DNA of 64,000 nucleotides, from positions 62,001 through 126,000 of the forward strand of contig NZ_GG665867.1 of the NCBI RefSeq assembly GCF_000160115.1. The letters are read 5' to 3'. Numbering within the stretch: the stretch's first letter is position 1; every line of letters starts with the position of its first letter. The notes beneath the pieces were generated by a model that saw only the letters and a list, made by a program, of their open reading frames with translations, was not told the origin of the DNA and made no database searches. This DNA is from Shuttleworthella satelles DSM 14600. Its GTDB lineage: Bacteria; Bacillota; Clostridia; Lachnospirales; Lachnospiraceae. Positions 44,278 to 54,182 of this stretch are shown here, in pieces. Made by a program: the position numbers and the translations under genes.

Positions 44278-46530
44278 TCAGGCATTTTCCCGGGTTATCT
44301 GATTCATCTTTTCCTGCGTCTGTACCTGCTCTGTGATCCGCTGACAGAGCCCGGAGAACCGTCTGGCCTGCGTGTTGTTGTCACACATTTGCCGGAAAAT
44401 CTGCTCCTTCCCCACCAGGGTGACGCAGGATCTGGCGCGGGTCACCGCCGTATAGATCAGATTGCGGTTCAGGAGCATACGGGGGCCGTCCAGCAGCGGG
44501 ATAATGACTGCCGGATACTCTGACCCCTGAGACTTGTGAATCGTGATCGCGTAGGCCAGCTCCAGTTCATCCAGCTGCTTGAACGGATAGGTCACCAGAC
44601 GATCCTCGTCATAGCGGACCGTCAGGCTCTGGCTGAAGTGATCTATCTCCTCAATCCGCCCCATGTCCCCGTTGAAGACTCCGGTCCCCCGGTCGAAGAC
44701 AAGGCCGTACTCGCTGCGAACCTCCCACTCCATCTGATAGTTGTTCTTGATTTGCATGACCTTATCGCCCTCGCGAAAGATCCTCTCCCCGCAGCGGTAT
44801 TCCCTTCGGGACTCCCCCTCGGGATTCAGATATTTCTGCAGAATTTCATTCAGTCTCTCCACCCCCAGCAGTCCCTTTCTGCTGGGAGTCAGGACCTGGA
44901 TGTCGAACATGTCCGCCCCCACATAGGCAGGCAGCTTATCCCGCATCAGCTGCAGGGTCACGCTGATGATATGATCCGCGTCCTCTCTCTCCAGGAAGAA
45001 GAAGTCCTTGCTCTTATTGTCGAGAATGACGGTCTGTCCCCGGTTGATTCTGTGGGCATTTACCACGATATCGCTGGCCTCAGACTGGCGAAAAATCCGA
45101 TCCAGCCGCACGGTCGGAAAGGCCCCCGAATCAATCAGATCCCGCAGAACGTTTCCCGGACCAACGCTGGGCAGCTGATTGATATCGCCGACCAGAATCA
45201 GGCGGGTCTGATCAGCGACCGCCTTGAGCAGAGCGTGCATGAGGGAAATATCCACCATGGACATCTCATCGACAATGATGACCTCTGCCTCCAGGGGGTG
45301 GAACTGGTCGCGCTCAAATCTCCCCAGAGACTCTCCCTCCTCTCCCGCGCCACCGCTGACCTCCAGGAGACGATGGATGGTTTTCGCCTGACATCCGGTC
45401 GCCTCCGACATGCGCTTGGCCGCCCGACCGGTCGGGGCGGCAAGCTGTACATTGAGACCCTGGTCCAGAAAATAGTTGAGCATGGCTCGAATGGTCGTGG
45501 TTTTCCCGGTCCCCGGCCCGCCGGTCATCAGGCAGACCCCATGGCGAATGGCTGTGGTGACCGCCTCCTTCTGCTGGGGATCCAGTTCCATCCGCTCGCC
45601 TTGCTCCAGTCTGGCAATTGCCGCTTCAATCTGGTCATCCTCCACATGATAGTTGTGATTTAAAGCCAGCATCATCCCCGCCGTCATTTCTTCCATGCGG
45701 TAAAATGCCCCCGCATAGACCTGCGGATCTTCCCGGCCCCGGATGACAATCTTCTTCTCCATGGCCATGTTCATAAGATTGGCTTCGACATCTTGCGGAT
45801 CCAGTCCCAGCATCTGTGCCGTATTCCGCAGCAAAAGCTCCTTTGGCAGATAGGTGTGACCCGAACAAGCAGCCTGATTCAAGATATAGAGGACGCCGCA
45901 TTGGATCCTGTATTCGGAGCTGGCGCTGATCCCGACCTTAGACGCGATCTCATCCGCGATCTTAAAGCCCACTCCGCTGATATCCTCAGCCATGCGGTAG
46001 GGATTGTTGGCAATGACGCTGTAGACCTGGGAGCCATACTGCCTATATACCTTCATGGCTAAATTCGAGTGAATCCCATAGCTCTCCAGGAAGACCATAG
46101 CCTCACGGGTATCCCTTTTCTCTATGATCTGTCCGCAGATATCCAGGGCCATTTTCTCGGAGATTCCCTTGATCTTGGACAGGCGGGTCGGATCCTCCTC
46201 CATGACCCGAAAGGTGTCTCCCTTGAAGGTCTTGACAATACGGGCAGCCAGCTTTGGCCCCACCCCCTTGATGGCCCCGCTGCCCAGGTAGCGCTCCATG
46301 GCCACGGCATCCTCCGGCGGGCGGACCTCATAGGAAGTCGCCTTGAACTGCTCTCCGTAGGAGGCATGCATGACATATTCCCCCTGGAGGGTCAGGTTCT
46401 CTCCCTCTGAAATTCCCGGAAATGTTCCGACAACCACCTCCTGTTCCCCGTTGACCGCCACAGACATCACGGTATAGGCATTCTCCATATTGTGATAGAT
46501 GATGTGATCTACATAGCCATGGATTTCCAT
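44278..46530 (-). CDS. recD2: ATP-dependent DNA helicase RecD2
   Basis: A 750-residue SF1B 5'-3' helicase for DNA repair and replication-fork maintenance, acting without RecBC. The N-terminal domain with helix-hairpin-helix segments (GVGPKLAARIV, ISGVGFKIADEI) is the RecD2 hallmark. Walker A is TGGPGTGKTT (about 340), Walker B IIVDEMSMVD, and the C-terminal motifs include LAYAITIHKSQGSEYP and YTAVTRARSCVTLVG. The ATG at 46528-46530 is favoured because GAGGAG lies five bases upstream. No RecB or RecC is nearby. Confidence 0.96.
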   Translation of the reverse strand: MEIHGYVDHIIYHNMENAYTVMSVAVNGEQEVVVGTFPGISEGENLTLQGEYVMHASYGEQFKATSYEVRPPEDAVAMERYLGSGAIKGVGPKLAARIVKTFKGDTFRVMEEDPTRLSKIKGISEKMALDICGQIIEKRDTREAMVFLESYGIHSNLAMKVYRQYGSQVYSVIANNPYRMAEDISGVGFKIADEIASKVGISASSEYRIQCGVLYILNQAACSGHTYLPKELLLRNTAQMLGLDPQDVEANLMNMAMEKKIVIRGREDPQVYAGAFYRMEEMTAGMMLALNHNYHVEDDQIEAAIARLEQGERMELDPQQKEAVTTAIRHGVCLMTGGPGTGKTTTIRAMLNYFLDQGLNVQLAAPTGRAAKRMSEATGCQAKTIHRLLEVSGGAGEEGESLGRFERDQFHPLEAEVIIVDEMSMVDISLMHALLKAVADQTRLILVGDINQLPSVGPGNVLRDLIDSGAFPTVRLDRIFRQSEASDIVVNAHRINRGQTVILDNKSKDFFFLEREDADHIISVTLQLMRDKLPAYVGADMFDIQVLTPSRKGLLGVERLNEILQKYLNPEGESRREYRCGERIFREGDKVMQIKNNYQMEWEVRSEYGLVFDRGTGVFNGDMGRIEEIDHFSQSLTVRYDEDRLVTYPFKQLDELELAYAITIHKSQGSEYPAVIIPLLDGPRMLLNRNLIYTAVTRARSCVTLVGKEQIFRQMCDNNTQARRFSGLCQRITEQVQTQEKMNQITRENA

Positions 46531-46663
46531 GCTCACTCCTCATCGGCAGTCCAAAGCACCGTCCGACATGGTCGGGCAGGCCAATGGCTCCGGCTTCAAT
46601 CGCTCTGTGATCCTTCTACTGTTGCGGACAATAGAAGGCACGGGATGTGGACTCCAGCGTCAT

Positions 46664-46716
46664 AAAAAGTCCCACGCATCATCCCCGCTGAAAACAGGCG
46701 GATATCTGCATGGGAC
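46664..46716 (-). terminator. Terminator downstream of mreB/mbl
   Basis: On the minus strand GTCCCATGCA... pairs with ...TGCGTGGGAC across 46669-46716, with an inner helix (CCGC/GCGG), and TTTTT follows. The rest of 46531-46804 shows no gene. Confidence 0.6.
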
Positions 46717-46804
46717 TCAGCATTTTCAAAAAATTTCCGACTGACAGCCAGACGACCGACTGTGAACTGCAGCCCGGCGCTTTCAGACAGATCAGCAAAA
46801 ATCT

Positions 46805-47803
46805 TCAATCTGCCGTCAGCTTATCGCCGCTCAAGAGATCTACATACTTGCCGGTACCGATCGCGACACAGGTCATGGGTTCCTCCGCCGTCATCGCATT
46901 GATTCCGGTGCGCTCCTCCATCAGCTGTTCCAGACCGCGAAGGAGGGAACCTCCTCCGGTCAGGATGATTCCCCGATCAGCCACATCGGCTGCCAGCTCC
47001 GGAGGCGTCTTCTCGAGGACGGAATGCACCGCCTCGACAATCTGGACCGTTGGCTCGTGCAGGGCCTCTTCCGTCTCCTCCGAGGAAACCGTGATCACCT
47101 TGGGAAGGCCGGTAACCAGATTCCGGCCGCGGACATCCATCGTCTTTGTCTCATCCAGAGGATAGCAGCTGCCAATCTTGATCTTGATGTCCTCCGCGGT
47201 GCGCTCGCCGATCAGAAGGTTGTGCTTCTTGCGCATATAGCGAACCAAAGCCTCGTCGAAGTTATCTCCGGCGATCTTTATCGATGTGCTGACCACAGAG
47301 CCTCCCAGGGAGATTACAGCGATATCAGAGGTTCCTCCGCCGATATCGACAATCATATTGCCGCAGGGCTTGGAGATATCGATCCCGGCCCCGATTGCGG
47401 CCGCGATTGGCTCCTCAATAATGGCGACCTCTCTGGCGCCGGCCGCATAGGTAGCGTCCTCGACCGCTCTCTTCTCCACTTCCGTGACTCCTGAGGGCAC
47501 GCATACGGAAATGCGGGGCTTGCGATAGCTCCGCCTGCCAATGGCCTTCTGAACAAAGTACTTGATCATCTTCTCCGTGACCGTGTAGTCTGCGATCACT
47601 CCCTGACGCAGTGGCCGCACCGCGATAATATTGCCGGGCGTACGGCCAATCATGAGACGGGCCTCCTCACCGATCGCCTTGATCTTGTTGGTGTCACGGT
47701 CAAAAGCGACTACGGAGGGCTCCTTGAGAACAACTCCCTTACCCTTCACATATACAAGAATGCTGGCCGTACCCAGATCAATACCGATATCCGTTGAATT
47801 CAT
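46805..47803 (-). CDS. mreB: Rod-shape-determining protein MreB/Mbl
   Basis: Actin-like filament protein that guides lateral wall synthesis. The 332 residues show the phosphate-1 motif IGIDLGTASILVYV (near 8), connect-1 EEPIAAAIGAG and phosphate-2 MIVDIGGGTSDIAVIS, and LTGGGSLLRGLEQ in the adenosine motif. It stands alone: mreC and mreD are not adjacent, and it has its own promoter and terminator, as is common for Mbl-type paralogues. AAGGAG precedes the ATG. Confidence 0.95.
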   Translation of the reverse strand: MNSTDIGIDLGTASILVYVKGKGVVLKEPSVVAFDRDTNKIKAIGEEARLMIGRTPGNIIAVRPLRQGVIADYTVTEKMIKYFVQKAIGRRSYRKPRISVCVPSGVTEVEKRAVEDATYAAGAREVAIIEEPIAAAIGAGIDISKPCGNMIVDIGGGTSDIAVISLGGSVVSTSIKIAGDNFDEALVRYMRKKHNLLIGERTAEDIKIKIGSCYPLDETKTMDVRGRNLVTGLPKVITVSSEETEEALHEPTVQIVEAVHSVLEKTPPELAADVADRGIILTGGGSLLRGLEQLMEERTGINAMTAEEPMTCVAIGTGKYVDLLSGDKLTAD

Positions 47804-47919
47804 TCGGAACTCCTTCCCCTTCTTCTATCTGCAGATCCCTCGCCCCCCACAGGGGCGTCGCACGGGATCACAAGTCATCTCTCAAATGGGCTGCCCGCTT
47901 CCGGGCGGACTACTTAATT

Positions 47920-47947
47920 ATTATAGCGAATCATCCGCGTATTTCAA
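47920..47947 (-). promoter_or_regulatory. Promoter of mreB/mbl
   Basis: Minus strand TTGAAA (47942-47947), 16-bp spacer, TATAAT (47920-47925). About 115 bp before the gene. Confidence 0.7.
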
Positions 47948-47977
47948 TTTAGGAAATGGTTTGCTCCGGTTCCAGTC

Positions 47978-48007
47978 AAAAAAAGCGCCCCGGCCAGGCC
48001 GGAGCAC
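47978..48007 (-). terminator. Terminator of the KDPG aldolase gene
   Basis: Minus strand GTGCTCCGGCC and GGCCGGGGCGC form a GC-rich hairpin with a very short loop (47985-48007), followed by seven T residues. Confidence 0.75.
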
Positions 48008-48077
48008 TTTGAAATGATAATTTTACAGGTTCTCCCGGATTCTCCCAGGTTCTCCCGAGCGGCGCCTGATCTCAGGG

Positions 48078-48710
48078 TCAGTGGGTCAGCTCGTAAGCCT
48101 CATGGCAGGCCCTGCTGATGCCATCCCAGTCCTTTGCCCTGACCAGATCCTTCTTGCAGACCCAGGTACCGCCAACGGAGATAATCTTGTCGAAGGCCAG
48201 ATAGTCGTTGACATTCTGCGGATTCACACCGCCGGTCGGCATGAACTTGAGCTGGGGGAAGACGGAGGCCAGTGCCTTGATCGTTTTCAGACCGCCGTAT
48301 GCCTCCGCGGGGAAGAACTTGACCATGGGCAGATTGTAGCGCAGGGCATTGGCGATATCTGTCGGTGTACAGGTGCCGGGGCAGTAGGCAACGCCATGGC
48401 CGATTGCGTATTGCGCCACCTCATCAGAGAAAGAGGGGGCGACAATGAACTGCGCACCCGCGTCGATGGCTCTTGCGCACTGCTCTCTGTCAAGAACTGT
48501 CCCTGCGCCGACAATCACTCCCGGAACTTCTCTTGCAATACGGGCGATGGATTCTGCGGCAGCCTCCGTGCGGAAGGTCACCTCCGCCATGGGAAGTCCC
48601 CCGGCCTCCAGGGCCCTGGCGAGAGGTACGGCATCCTCAGCATCGTCAATGACAACAACGGGACAGACCTTAATCGCCGCCAGTTTCTGCATAAACTCTT
48701 CCTGATTCAT
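48078..48710 (-). CDS. eda: KHG/KDPG aldolase
   Basis: Cleaves 2-keto-3-deoxy-6-phosphogluconate (and often 4-hydroxy-2-oxoglutarate) to pyruvate and an aldehyde. The 210-residue class I aldolase has the early EVTFRTEAA segment, GAGTVLD, FIVAPSFS, PGTCTPTDI, the Schiff-base Lys in MVKFFPAE and PTGGVNPQN. It stands alone with its own promoter and terminator; no KDG kinase or uronate genes are nearby. TGAGGAGG precedes the ATG. Confidence 0.95.
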   Translation of the reverse strand: MNQEEFMQKLAAIKVCPVVVIDDAEDAVPLARALEAGGLPMAEVTFRTEAAAESIARIAREVPGVIVGAGTVLDREQCARAIDAGAQFIVAPSFSDEVAQYAIGHGVAYCPGTCTPTDIANALRYNLPMVKFFPAEAYGGLKTIKALASVFPQLKFMPTGGVNPQNVNDYLAFDKIISVGGTWVCKKDLVRAKDWDGISRACHEAYELTH

Positions 48711-48778
48711 TCTTGCCTCCTCATTCGAATTCAGTCATCAGATAGTTTTAGAGTAGCACCCCTCTCGATCGGGTGAAA

Positions 48779-48806
48779 TCTATAAACTTGCTTATTTATT
48801 TGTAAA
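48779..48806 (-). promoter_or_regulatory. Promoter of eda
   Basis: Minus strand TTTACA (48801-48806), 16-bp spacer, TATAGA (48779-48784), about 70 bp before the gene. Confidence 0.5.
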
Positions 48807-48842
48807 TATTGCGCAGAAGGGCATTTCTTGCGAGCCATTCAA

Positions 48843-48956
48843 CCTCTCATGGATTGCAGGTCACCTGGCAGGTTATCTGTCCCCTCACGTGTTGCAGGGT
48901 ACCTGTCGCAACCCCAGTCCTCTCATACATTCCAGGATACCTGTCATTTTCTCACC
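48843..48956. repeat. Tandem repeat, 38-bp unit, three imperfect copies
   Basis: Units begin CCTCTCATGGATTGCAGG (48843), CCCCTCACGTGTTGCAGG (48881) and CCTCTCATACATTCCAGG (48919), exactly 38 bp apart. The third copy runs 13 bp into the 3' end of uvrA. Confidence 0.75.
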
Positions 48957-51814
48957 TGCTGTCCTTTTGCTGCAGTCTTGAGGTAGGGCGCGAGGTACTC
49001 TCCGGTATAGCTTTCCTGGACCTTGACGATCTCCTCCGGCTTACCCTTGGCGATCACTCTTCCTCCTCCATCGCCCCCTTCCGGACCCAGGTCGATGATA
49101 TAATCGGCGCACTTGATCACGTCCAGGTTGTGCTCGATGACGACGACGGTATTTCCTCCCTCAGAGAGCTGGCGCAAAATTTTGACCAGCTTGTTGACGT
49201 CCTCAAAATGCAGTCCCGTCGTGGGCTCGTCCAGCACATAGATGGTCTTGCCCGTACTCCGCTTAGACAGCTCTGTGGCCAGCTTGATCCGCTGGGCCTC
49301 ACCCCCGGACAATTCCGTAGAGGGCTGCCCCAGGCGCACGTAGCCCAGACCGACATCATAGAGGGTCTGAATCTTGCGGCGGATTGTCGGCACATTGGCG
49401 AAGAACTCCAGGGCCTCTTCCACCGTCATATTCAAAACGTCATAGATGCTCTTTCCCTTATACCTGACCTCCAGGGTCTCCCGGTTATAGCGCTTGCCCC
49501 CGCAGACCTCACAGGGTACATATACATCCGGCAGGAAGTGCATCTCAATCTTAATGATACCGTCGCCCGCGCAGGCCTCACAGCGGCCTCCCTTGACATT
49601 GAAGGAGAAGCGTCCCTTCTTATAGCCTCTGGCCTTGGCGTCCGGGGTCCCGGCGAAGAGGTCACGGATCATGTCAAAGACCCCTGTGTAAGTAGCGGGG
49701 TTGGAACGGGGCGTGCGGCCAATGGGGGATTGATCGATGTCAATGATCTTATCCAATTGCTCCGCGCCCTCGATCTTCTTATATTTCCCCGGGACCAGAC
49801 GAGCCCGGTTGAGCTTTTTAGCCAGGGACTTATAGAGGATCTCATTGACCAGAGAGGACTTGCCGGAGCCGGATACCCCGGTCACAACCGTCATGACGCC
49901 CAGGGGGATCTCCACATTGACATTCTTGAGATTATGTTCCACTGCCCCTTTGATCTTCAGCTTACCGCTGGGCTTTCTTCGCTCTCCGGGCAGATCAATC
50001 CTGCGCCTGCCCGCCAGGTAGTCGCCCGTGATCGACTCCGGCGTATTCATAATATCTTCCACGCTGCCAGCGGCTACCAGCTTCCCCCCGTGTTCACCGG
50101 CTCCCGGTCCGATATCCACCAAGAAATCCGCCTGCCGCATGGTATCCTCATCGTGCTCAACGACAATCAGGGTATTCCCTAGATCCCGCAGACCGCGCAG
50201 AGAGGCCAGAAGCTTGTCATTGTCCCTCTGGTGCAGGCCGATGGATGGCTCATCCAGGATATAGGCGACCCCCACCAGTCCGGAACCGATCTGGGTGGCC
50301 AGGCGGATCCGCTGGGCCTCGCCCCCGGACAGGGTCGCTGTCGCTCTGGCCAGGGAGAGGTAATCCAGACCTACATCGTTGAGGAATCCCACGCGCCCAC
50401 GGATCTCCTTTAAAATCACATCGCCGATCTTGTGCTGCTGAGCCGTCAGCTTATCGTCAATCTCCCGCAGGAAGGTCAGGAGATTTTTGACAGACATATT
50501 GGTCACTTCATAGATATTCTTACCCGCCACAGTGACTGCCAGGGCCTCCTGCTTCAACCGCTGCCCATGGCAGAGGGGGCAGTCGGAAAAGCGCATGAAG
50601 GTCTCATATTCCGCCTTCATCGAGTCAGATGCCGTCTCCCGGTAGCGGCGGTTCATATTCGCGACCAGTCCCTCGAACTGAATGTCATAGTCCCCCTCGC
50701 CCCTCTGCCCCTTATAGTGGACCTTGACGCTCTTGGGAAAGCCATTGATAAACATATCGCGGATCTTTTTGGGCAGCTTCTCGTAGGGAGTATCCAGTGA
50801 GAACCCATACTCTCTGGACAGGGCCTTTAAAATGGCATTCGTAAAGGACTTTCCGTCATTGGCCGACTGCCAGCCCATCGCCTGCACACAGCCCTCATTG
50901 AAGGAGAGACTCTTGTCCGGAATCATCAGATCCTCGTCGAACTCCATCTTATAGCCCAGGCCGAAGCACTCAGGGCAGGCTCCAAAGGGATTATTGAAGG
51001 AGAAGGTTCTCGGTTCGATCTCATCAATGGAAATCCCGCAGTAAGGACAAGAATAAGACTCCGAGAAGCGGATGGGATCTCCTCCGATCACATCGACAAT
51101 CATGAGACCGTTGGCCAGCTTGAGGACGTTTTCGATCGAGTCTGTCAGTCGCTTCTCGATGCCGGGCCTGACTACCAGGCGGTCCACCACGATCTCGATA
51201 TTGTGCTTGATGTTCTTCTCCAGCCGGATCTCCTCGGAGAGCTCATAGGGGTTTCCATCCGCAATCAGGCGGACATATCCGGACCTTCTGGCGGAGGCAA
51301 AGAGCTTCTCGTGGGTTCCCTTGCGACCGCGAACCACCGGCGCCAGCAGCTGAATCCTGGTCTTCTCAGGCAGGGCCAGGATCTGATCCACCATCTGATC
51401 TACCGTCTGCCTGTGAATCTCCCTGCCGCAGTTGGGGCAGTGGGGAATCCCTGCTCTGGCATAGAGCAGGCGAAAATAATCATAGATCTCCGTCACCGTT
51501 CCAACAGTGGATCGCGGATTGTGACTGGTGGACTTCTGATCGATGGAAATCGCCGGCGGCAGGCCCTCGATTTTCTCTACATCCGGCTTCTCCATCTGTC
51601 CCAAGAACTGCCTGGCATAGGAAGAGAGAGATTGCATATATCGTCTCTGGCCCTCCGCGAAGATGGTGTCAAATGCCAGCGAGGACTTCCCTGAGCCGGA
51701 CAGGCCGGTCAGAACAACGAATTCATCCCTGGGAATATCCAGGCTCACATTCTTTAAATTATGTTCATTGGCGCCCCGGATCTTAATGTATTTGCGCTTA
51801 CTGCTGTCAGCCAT
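48944..51814 (-). CDS. uvrA: Excinuclease ABC subunit A
   Basis: Damage-recognition ATPase of nucleotide excision repair. About 956 residues with two ABC modules: [13 protein letters not shown] (near 31) and [13 protein letters not shown] (near 640); signature segments [12 protein letters not shown] and [12 protein letters not shown]; zinc fingers CPNCG..., CPYCG...CPEC and CEACAGDG...CEVCGGKRY. The ATG at 51812-51814 has GAGG at good spacing. An ATG at 51829, overlapping the uvrB stop (ATGA), is the alternative. It follows uvrB directly and shares its promoter. Confidence 0.97.
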   Translation of the reverse strand: MADSSKRKYIKIRGANEHNLKNVSLDIPRDEFVVLTGLSGSGKSSLAFDTIFAEGQRRYMQSLSSYARQFLGQMEKPDVEKIEGLPPAISIDQKSTSHNPRSTVGTVTEIYDYFRLLYARAGIPHCPNCGREIHRQTVDQMVDQILALPEKTRIQLLAPVVRGRKGTHEKLFASARRSGYVRLIADGNPYELSEEIRLEKNIKHNIEIVVDRLVVRPGIEKRLTDSIENVLKLANGLMIVDVIGGDPIRFSESYSCPYCGISIDEIEPRTFSFNNPFGACPECFGLGYKMEFDEDLMIPDKSLSFNEGCVQAMGWQSANDGKSFTNAILKALSREYGFSLDTPYEKLPKKIRDMFINGFPKSVKVHYKGQRGEGDYDIQFEGLVANMNRRYRETASDSMKAEYETFMRFSDCPLCHGQRLKQEALAVTVAGKNIYEVTNMSVKNLLTFLREIDDKLTAQQHKIGDVILKEIRGRVGFLNDVGLDYLSLARATATLSGGEAQRIRLATQIGSGLVGVAYILDEPSIGLHQRDNDKLLASLRGLRDLGNTLIVVEHDEDTMRQADFLVDIGPGAGEHGGKLVAAGSVEDIMNTPESITGDYLAGRRRIDLPGERRKPSGKLKIKGAVEHNLKNVNVEIPLGVMTVVTGVSGSGKSSLVNEILYKSLAKKLNRARLVPGKYKKIEGAEQLDKIIDIDQSPIGRTPRSNPATYTGVFDMIRDLFAGTPDAKARGYKKGRFSFNVKGGRCEACAGDGIIKIEMHFLPDVYVPCEVCGGKRYNRETLEVRYKGKSIYDVLNMTVEEALEFFANVPTIRRKIQTLYDVGLGYVRLGQPSTELSGGEAQRIKLATELSKRSTGKTIYVLDEPTTGLHFEDVNKLVKILRQLSEGGNTVVVIEHNLDVIKCADYIIDLGPEGGDGGGRVIAKGKPEEIVKVQESYTGEYLAPYLKTAAKGQQVRK

Positions 51815-51825
51815 AGTTACCTCAT

Positions 51826-53820
51826 TCATCTCTGCTTCTTCGCATCCTCCTGATGCCGGCGCAGGTCGATCAGTTGATCGCGCAGGTCCGCTGCCCGCTC
51901 AAAGTTGAGATCTGCCGCCGCGGATTCCATCTTCTTGCGGATATCCAGGATCCGCTCCTCCAGCTCCTCTGCGGACATATCCTCCGGTTCCTTGCAAAAA
52001 GCGGCGTCCTCTTTCGCCAGCTCCCTGGAGATGGCGATGACCTCCTGGATCTTCTTTCGGATGGTCTGTGGCGTAATTTTGTGTTCCTCATTATAGGCCT
52101 GCTGCATAGCCCGTCTGCGGTTGGTCTCCTCAATGGCCAGCCGCATTGAGTCCGTGATGGTGTCCGCATACATGATGACATGGCCCTCTGAATTACGGGC
52201 CGCGCGGCCAATGGTCTGAATCAGGGATGTCTCAGAGCGCAGGAAGCCCTCCTTGTCCGCGTCCAGGATAGCCACCAGAGTGATCTCCGGGATATCCAGT
52301 CCCTCGCGCAGGAGGTTGATGCCGACTAAGACATCGAAGACATCCAGACGGAGGTCGCGGATGATCTGGGCCCGCTCTAAGGTGTCAATATCGGAGTGCA
52401 GGTATTTGACCCGTATTCCCAGCTCCAGCATATAGTCGGTCAGATCCTCTGCCATGCGCTTGGTCAGGGTCGTGATCAGAACCTTGTGTCCCTTCTTCGT
52501 CTCCCCGCGGATTTCTCCGATTAGGTCGTCAATCTGCCCCTCCACAGGGCGCACGAAAATCTCCGGATCCAGAAGGCCTGTGGGCCGGATCACCTGCTCC
52601 GTCCGCATCAGCTCGTGCTCCGCCTCATAGTCCCCGGGTGTCGCCGACACAAAGAGCATCTGGTCGATCTTATTCTCGAATTCCGCGAAGTTGAGAGGAC
52701 GGTTGTCCAGAGCTGAGGGCAGGCGAAATCCGTAGTCTACCAGAGACCGCTTCCGGGCCTGGTCCCCATTGTACATTCCCCGGATCTGGGGCAGGGTGAT
52801 ATGACTCTCATCAATAATCATCAGAAAGTCATCCCCAAAGTAATCGATCAGGCAGTAGGGGGCCTGGCCGGGCTTCTGCCCAGTCATATGGCGGGAGTAA
52901 TTCTCAATCCCGGAGCAGAAGCCTGTCTCCCGCAGCATCTCAATGTCAAAATTGGTTCGCTCCGCAATCCGCTGAGCCTCCAGGAGCTTATCATTCTGCT
53001 TGAAATAGCGGATCCGGCTGTCCAGCTCCTCCTGAATGGTCTTGCAGGCCGCGTCAATCTTCTCCTGGGGCACAACATAGTGACTGGCCGGGAAAATGGC
53101 CACATGCTCCATCTCGTGCCTGGCCTCCTGGGTCAGCACATCGATCTCAAGGATGCGGTCGATCTCGTCACCGAAGAACTCCAGCCGGTAGGCATAGTCG
53201 CTGGCCACAGCTGGAAAGATGTCCAGGACATCTCCCCGGACGCGAAAGGTTCCCCGGGAGAAATCCAGGTCACTTCTCGTGTACTGCATATCAATCAGAG
53301 ATTTAATGGCGTCATCCCGGTCAATCTCCATTCCCGGGCGGAAAGAAACCATCATGTTCTCGTAGTCCTCCGGCGATCCAATCCCGTAAATGCAGGACAC
53401 CGACGCCACAATCACCACATCCCTCCGCTCTGCCAGGGCCGCCGTCGCTGACAGGCGCAGCTTGTCAATCTCGTCATTGATTGCGGAATCCTTGGCAATA
53501 TAGGTATCGCTCTGCGGCACATAGGCCTCGGGCTGGTAGTAGTCATAGTAGGAGACAAAATACTCGACGGCGTTCTCTGGAAAGAACTCCTTCATCTCTC
53601 CGTAGAGCTGGCCGGCCAGGGTCTTGTTGTGGCTGATAATCAAAGTGGGTTTGTTCAGCTTCTGGATGACGTTAGCCATGGTAAAGGTCTTGCCGGAGCC
53701 GGTAACCCCCTTCAGCGTGGCGAACTGGTCGCCCTCTCTGAAGCCCTTGACCAGAGCGTCAATGGCCTGAGGCTGGTCTCCGGTCGGCTTGTATTTGGAA
53801 TGTAAGACAAAATGATCCAT
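51826..53820 (-). CDS. uvrB: Excinuclease ABC subunit B
   Basis: Helicase-like subunit that verifies damage handed over by UvrA and recruits UvrC. The 664 residues contain Walker [11 protein letters not shown] (near 36), the beta-hairpin region [12 protein letters not shown], the DEAD-like segment IDESH, motif [11 protein letters not shown], and the C-terminal UVR coiled coil ([16 protein letters not shown]...). The ATG at 53818-53820 has GAGGAG upstream. The promoter region carries a LexA-box-like site, consistent with SOS control. Confidence 0.97.
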   Translation of the reverse strand: MDHFVLHSKYKPTGDQPQAIDALVKGFREGDQFATLKGVTGSGKTFTMANVIQKLNKPTLIISHNKTLAGQLYGEMKEFFPENAVEYFVSYYDYYQPEAYVPQSDTYIAKDSAINDEIDKLRLSATAALAERRDVVIVASVSCIYGIGSPEDYENMMVSFRPGMEIDRDDAIKSLIDMQYTRSDLDFSRGTFRVRGDVLDIFPAVASDYAYRLEFFGDEIDRILEIDVLTQEARHEMEHVAIFPASHYVVPQEKIDAACKTIQEELDSRIRYFKQNDKLLEAQRIAERTNFDIEMLRETGFCSGIENYSRHMTGQKPGQAPYCLIDYFGDDFLMIIDESHITLPQIRGMYNGDQARKRSLVDYGFRLPSALDNRPLNFAEFENKIDQMLFVSATPGDYEAEHELMRTEQVIRPTGLLDPEIFVRPVEGQIDDLIGEIRGETKKGHKVLITTLTKRMAEDLTDYMLELGIRVKYLHSDIDTLERAQIIRDLRLDVFDVLVGINLLREGLDIPEITLVAILDADKEGFLRSETSLIQTIGRAARNSEGHVIMYADTITDSMRLAIEETNRRRAMQQAYNEEHKITPQTIRKKIQEVIAISRELAKEDAAFCKEPEDMSAEELEERILDIRKKMESAAADLNFERAADLRDQLIDLRRHQEDAKKQR

Positions 53821-53871
53821 GATTCTCCTCAATCTCAGCTTCCGGACGCCTCTGTTCCAGGTCCCTCTTTT

Positions 53872-53885
53872 CGAACATGTATTCT
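53872..53885 (-). promoter_or_regulatory. LexA (SOS) box candidate upstream of uvrBA
   Basis: AGAATACATGTTCG on the minus strand matches the Firmicute LexA consensus CGAACRNRYGTTYC at 11 of 14 positions, including GTTC and the central purine/pyrimidine pattern. It lies just downstream of the -10, over the likely transcription start. Confidence 0.5.
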
Positions 53886-53894
53886 GGTTCGCAT

Positions 53895-53922
53895 ATTATA
53901 GCACGACTACTCCCCCTGTCCA
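53895..53922 (-). promoter_or_regulatory. Promoter of uvrBA
   Basis: Minus strand TGGACA (53917-53922), 16-bp spacer, TATAAT (53895-53900) preceded by TGC (extended -10). The remainder of 53821-54168 holds the secA terminator, a C-rich stretch with two short ATTTCSCGCATTTC-like repeats and the secA 3' repeat; no gene is seen. Confidence 0.7.
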
Positions 53923-54017
53923 GTGCCCTGACAAATTTCGCCGCCTTTCCCCTATTTCCCGCATTTCTCCCCATTTTCGCATTTCCCCCACAGCTGCATC
54001 AGGCCCCGCAATGGCTG

Positions 54018-54044
54018 AAAAAGAGGAAGCCCCTCGGCCTCCCC
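54018..54044 (-). terminator. Terminator of secA
   Basis: Minus strand GGGGAGGCC, loop GAGG, GGCTTCCTC, then TTTTT. About 125 bp after the secA stop. Confidence 0.7.
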
Positions 54045-54086
54045 TTTCTCTGTACTGTTCCTGTCCAAAATCAAAGATAAGCTCCG

Positions 54087-54182
54087 CAGCAGTCATTCAG
54101 GGTGTCATTTCCCCGCCACAGCAGTCACTCAGACTGTCACTTTCCCGCCACGGCAGTCACTCAGACTGTCACTTCCCCGCTC
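54087..54182. repeat. Tandem repeat, 32-bp unit, three copies, overlapping the secA 3' end
   Basis: Units start at 54087, 54119 and 54151 and share GCAGTCAYTCAG. Each can form a small hairpin on the minus strand (CAGTC-TGAGT-GACTG in the two best copies). The third copy contains the secA stop codon. Confidence 0.8.

Noticed and set aside
46596-46808. Small minus-strand reading frame after mreB
   Set aside because: It starts inside the end of mreB without a ribosome binding site and runs through the terminator hairpin.
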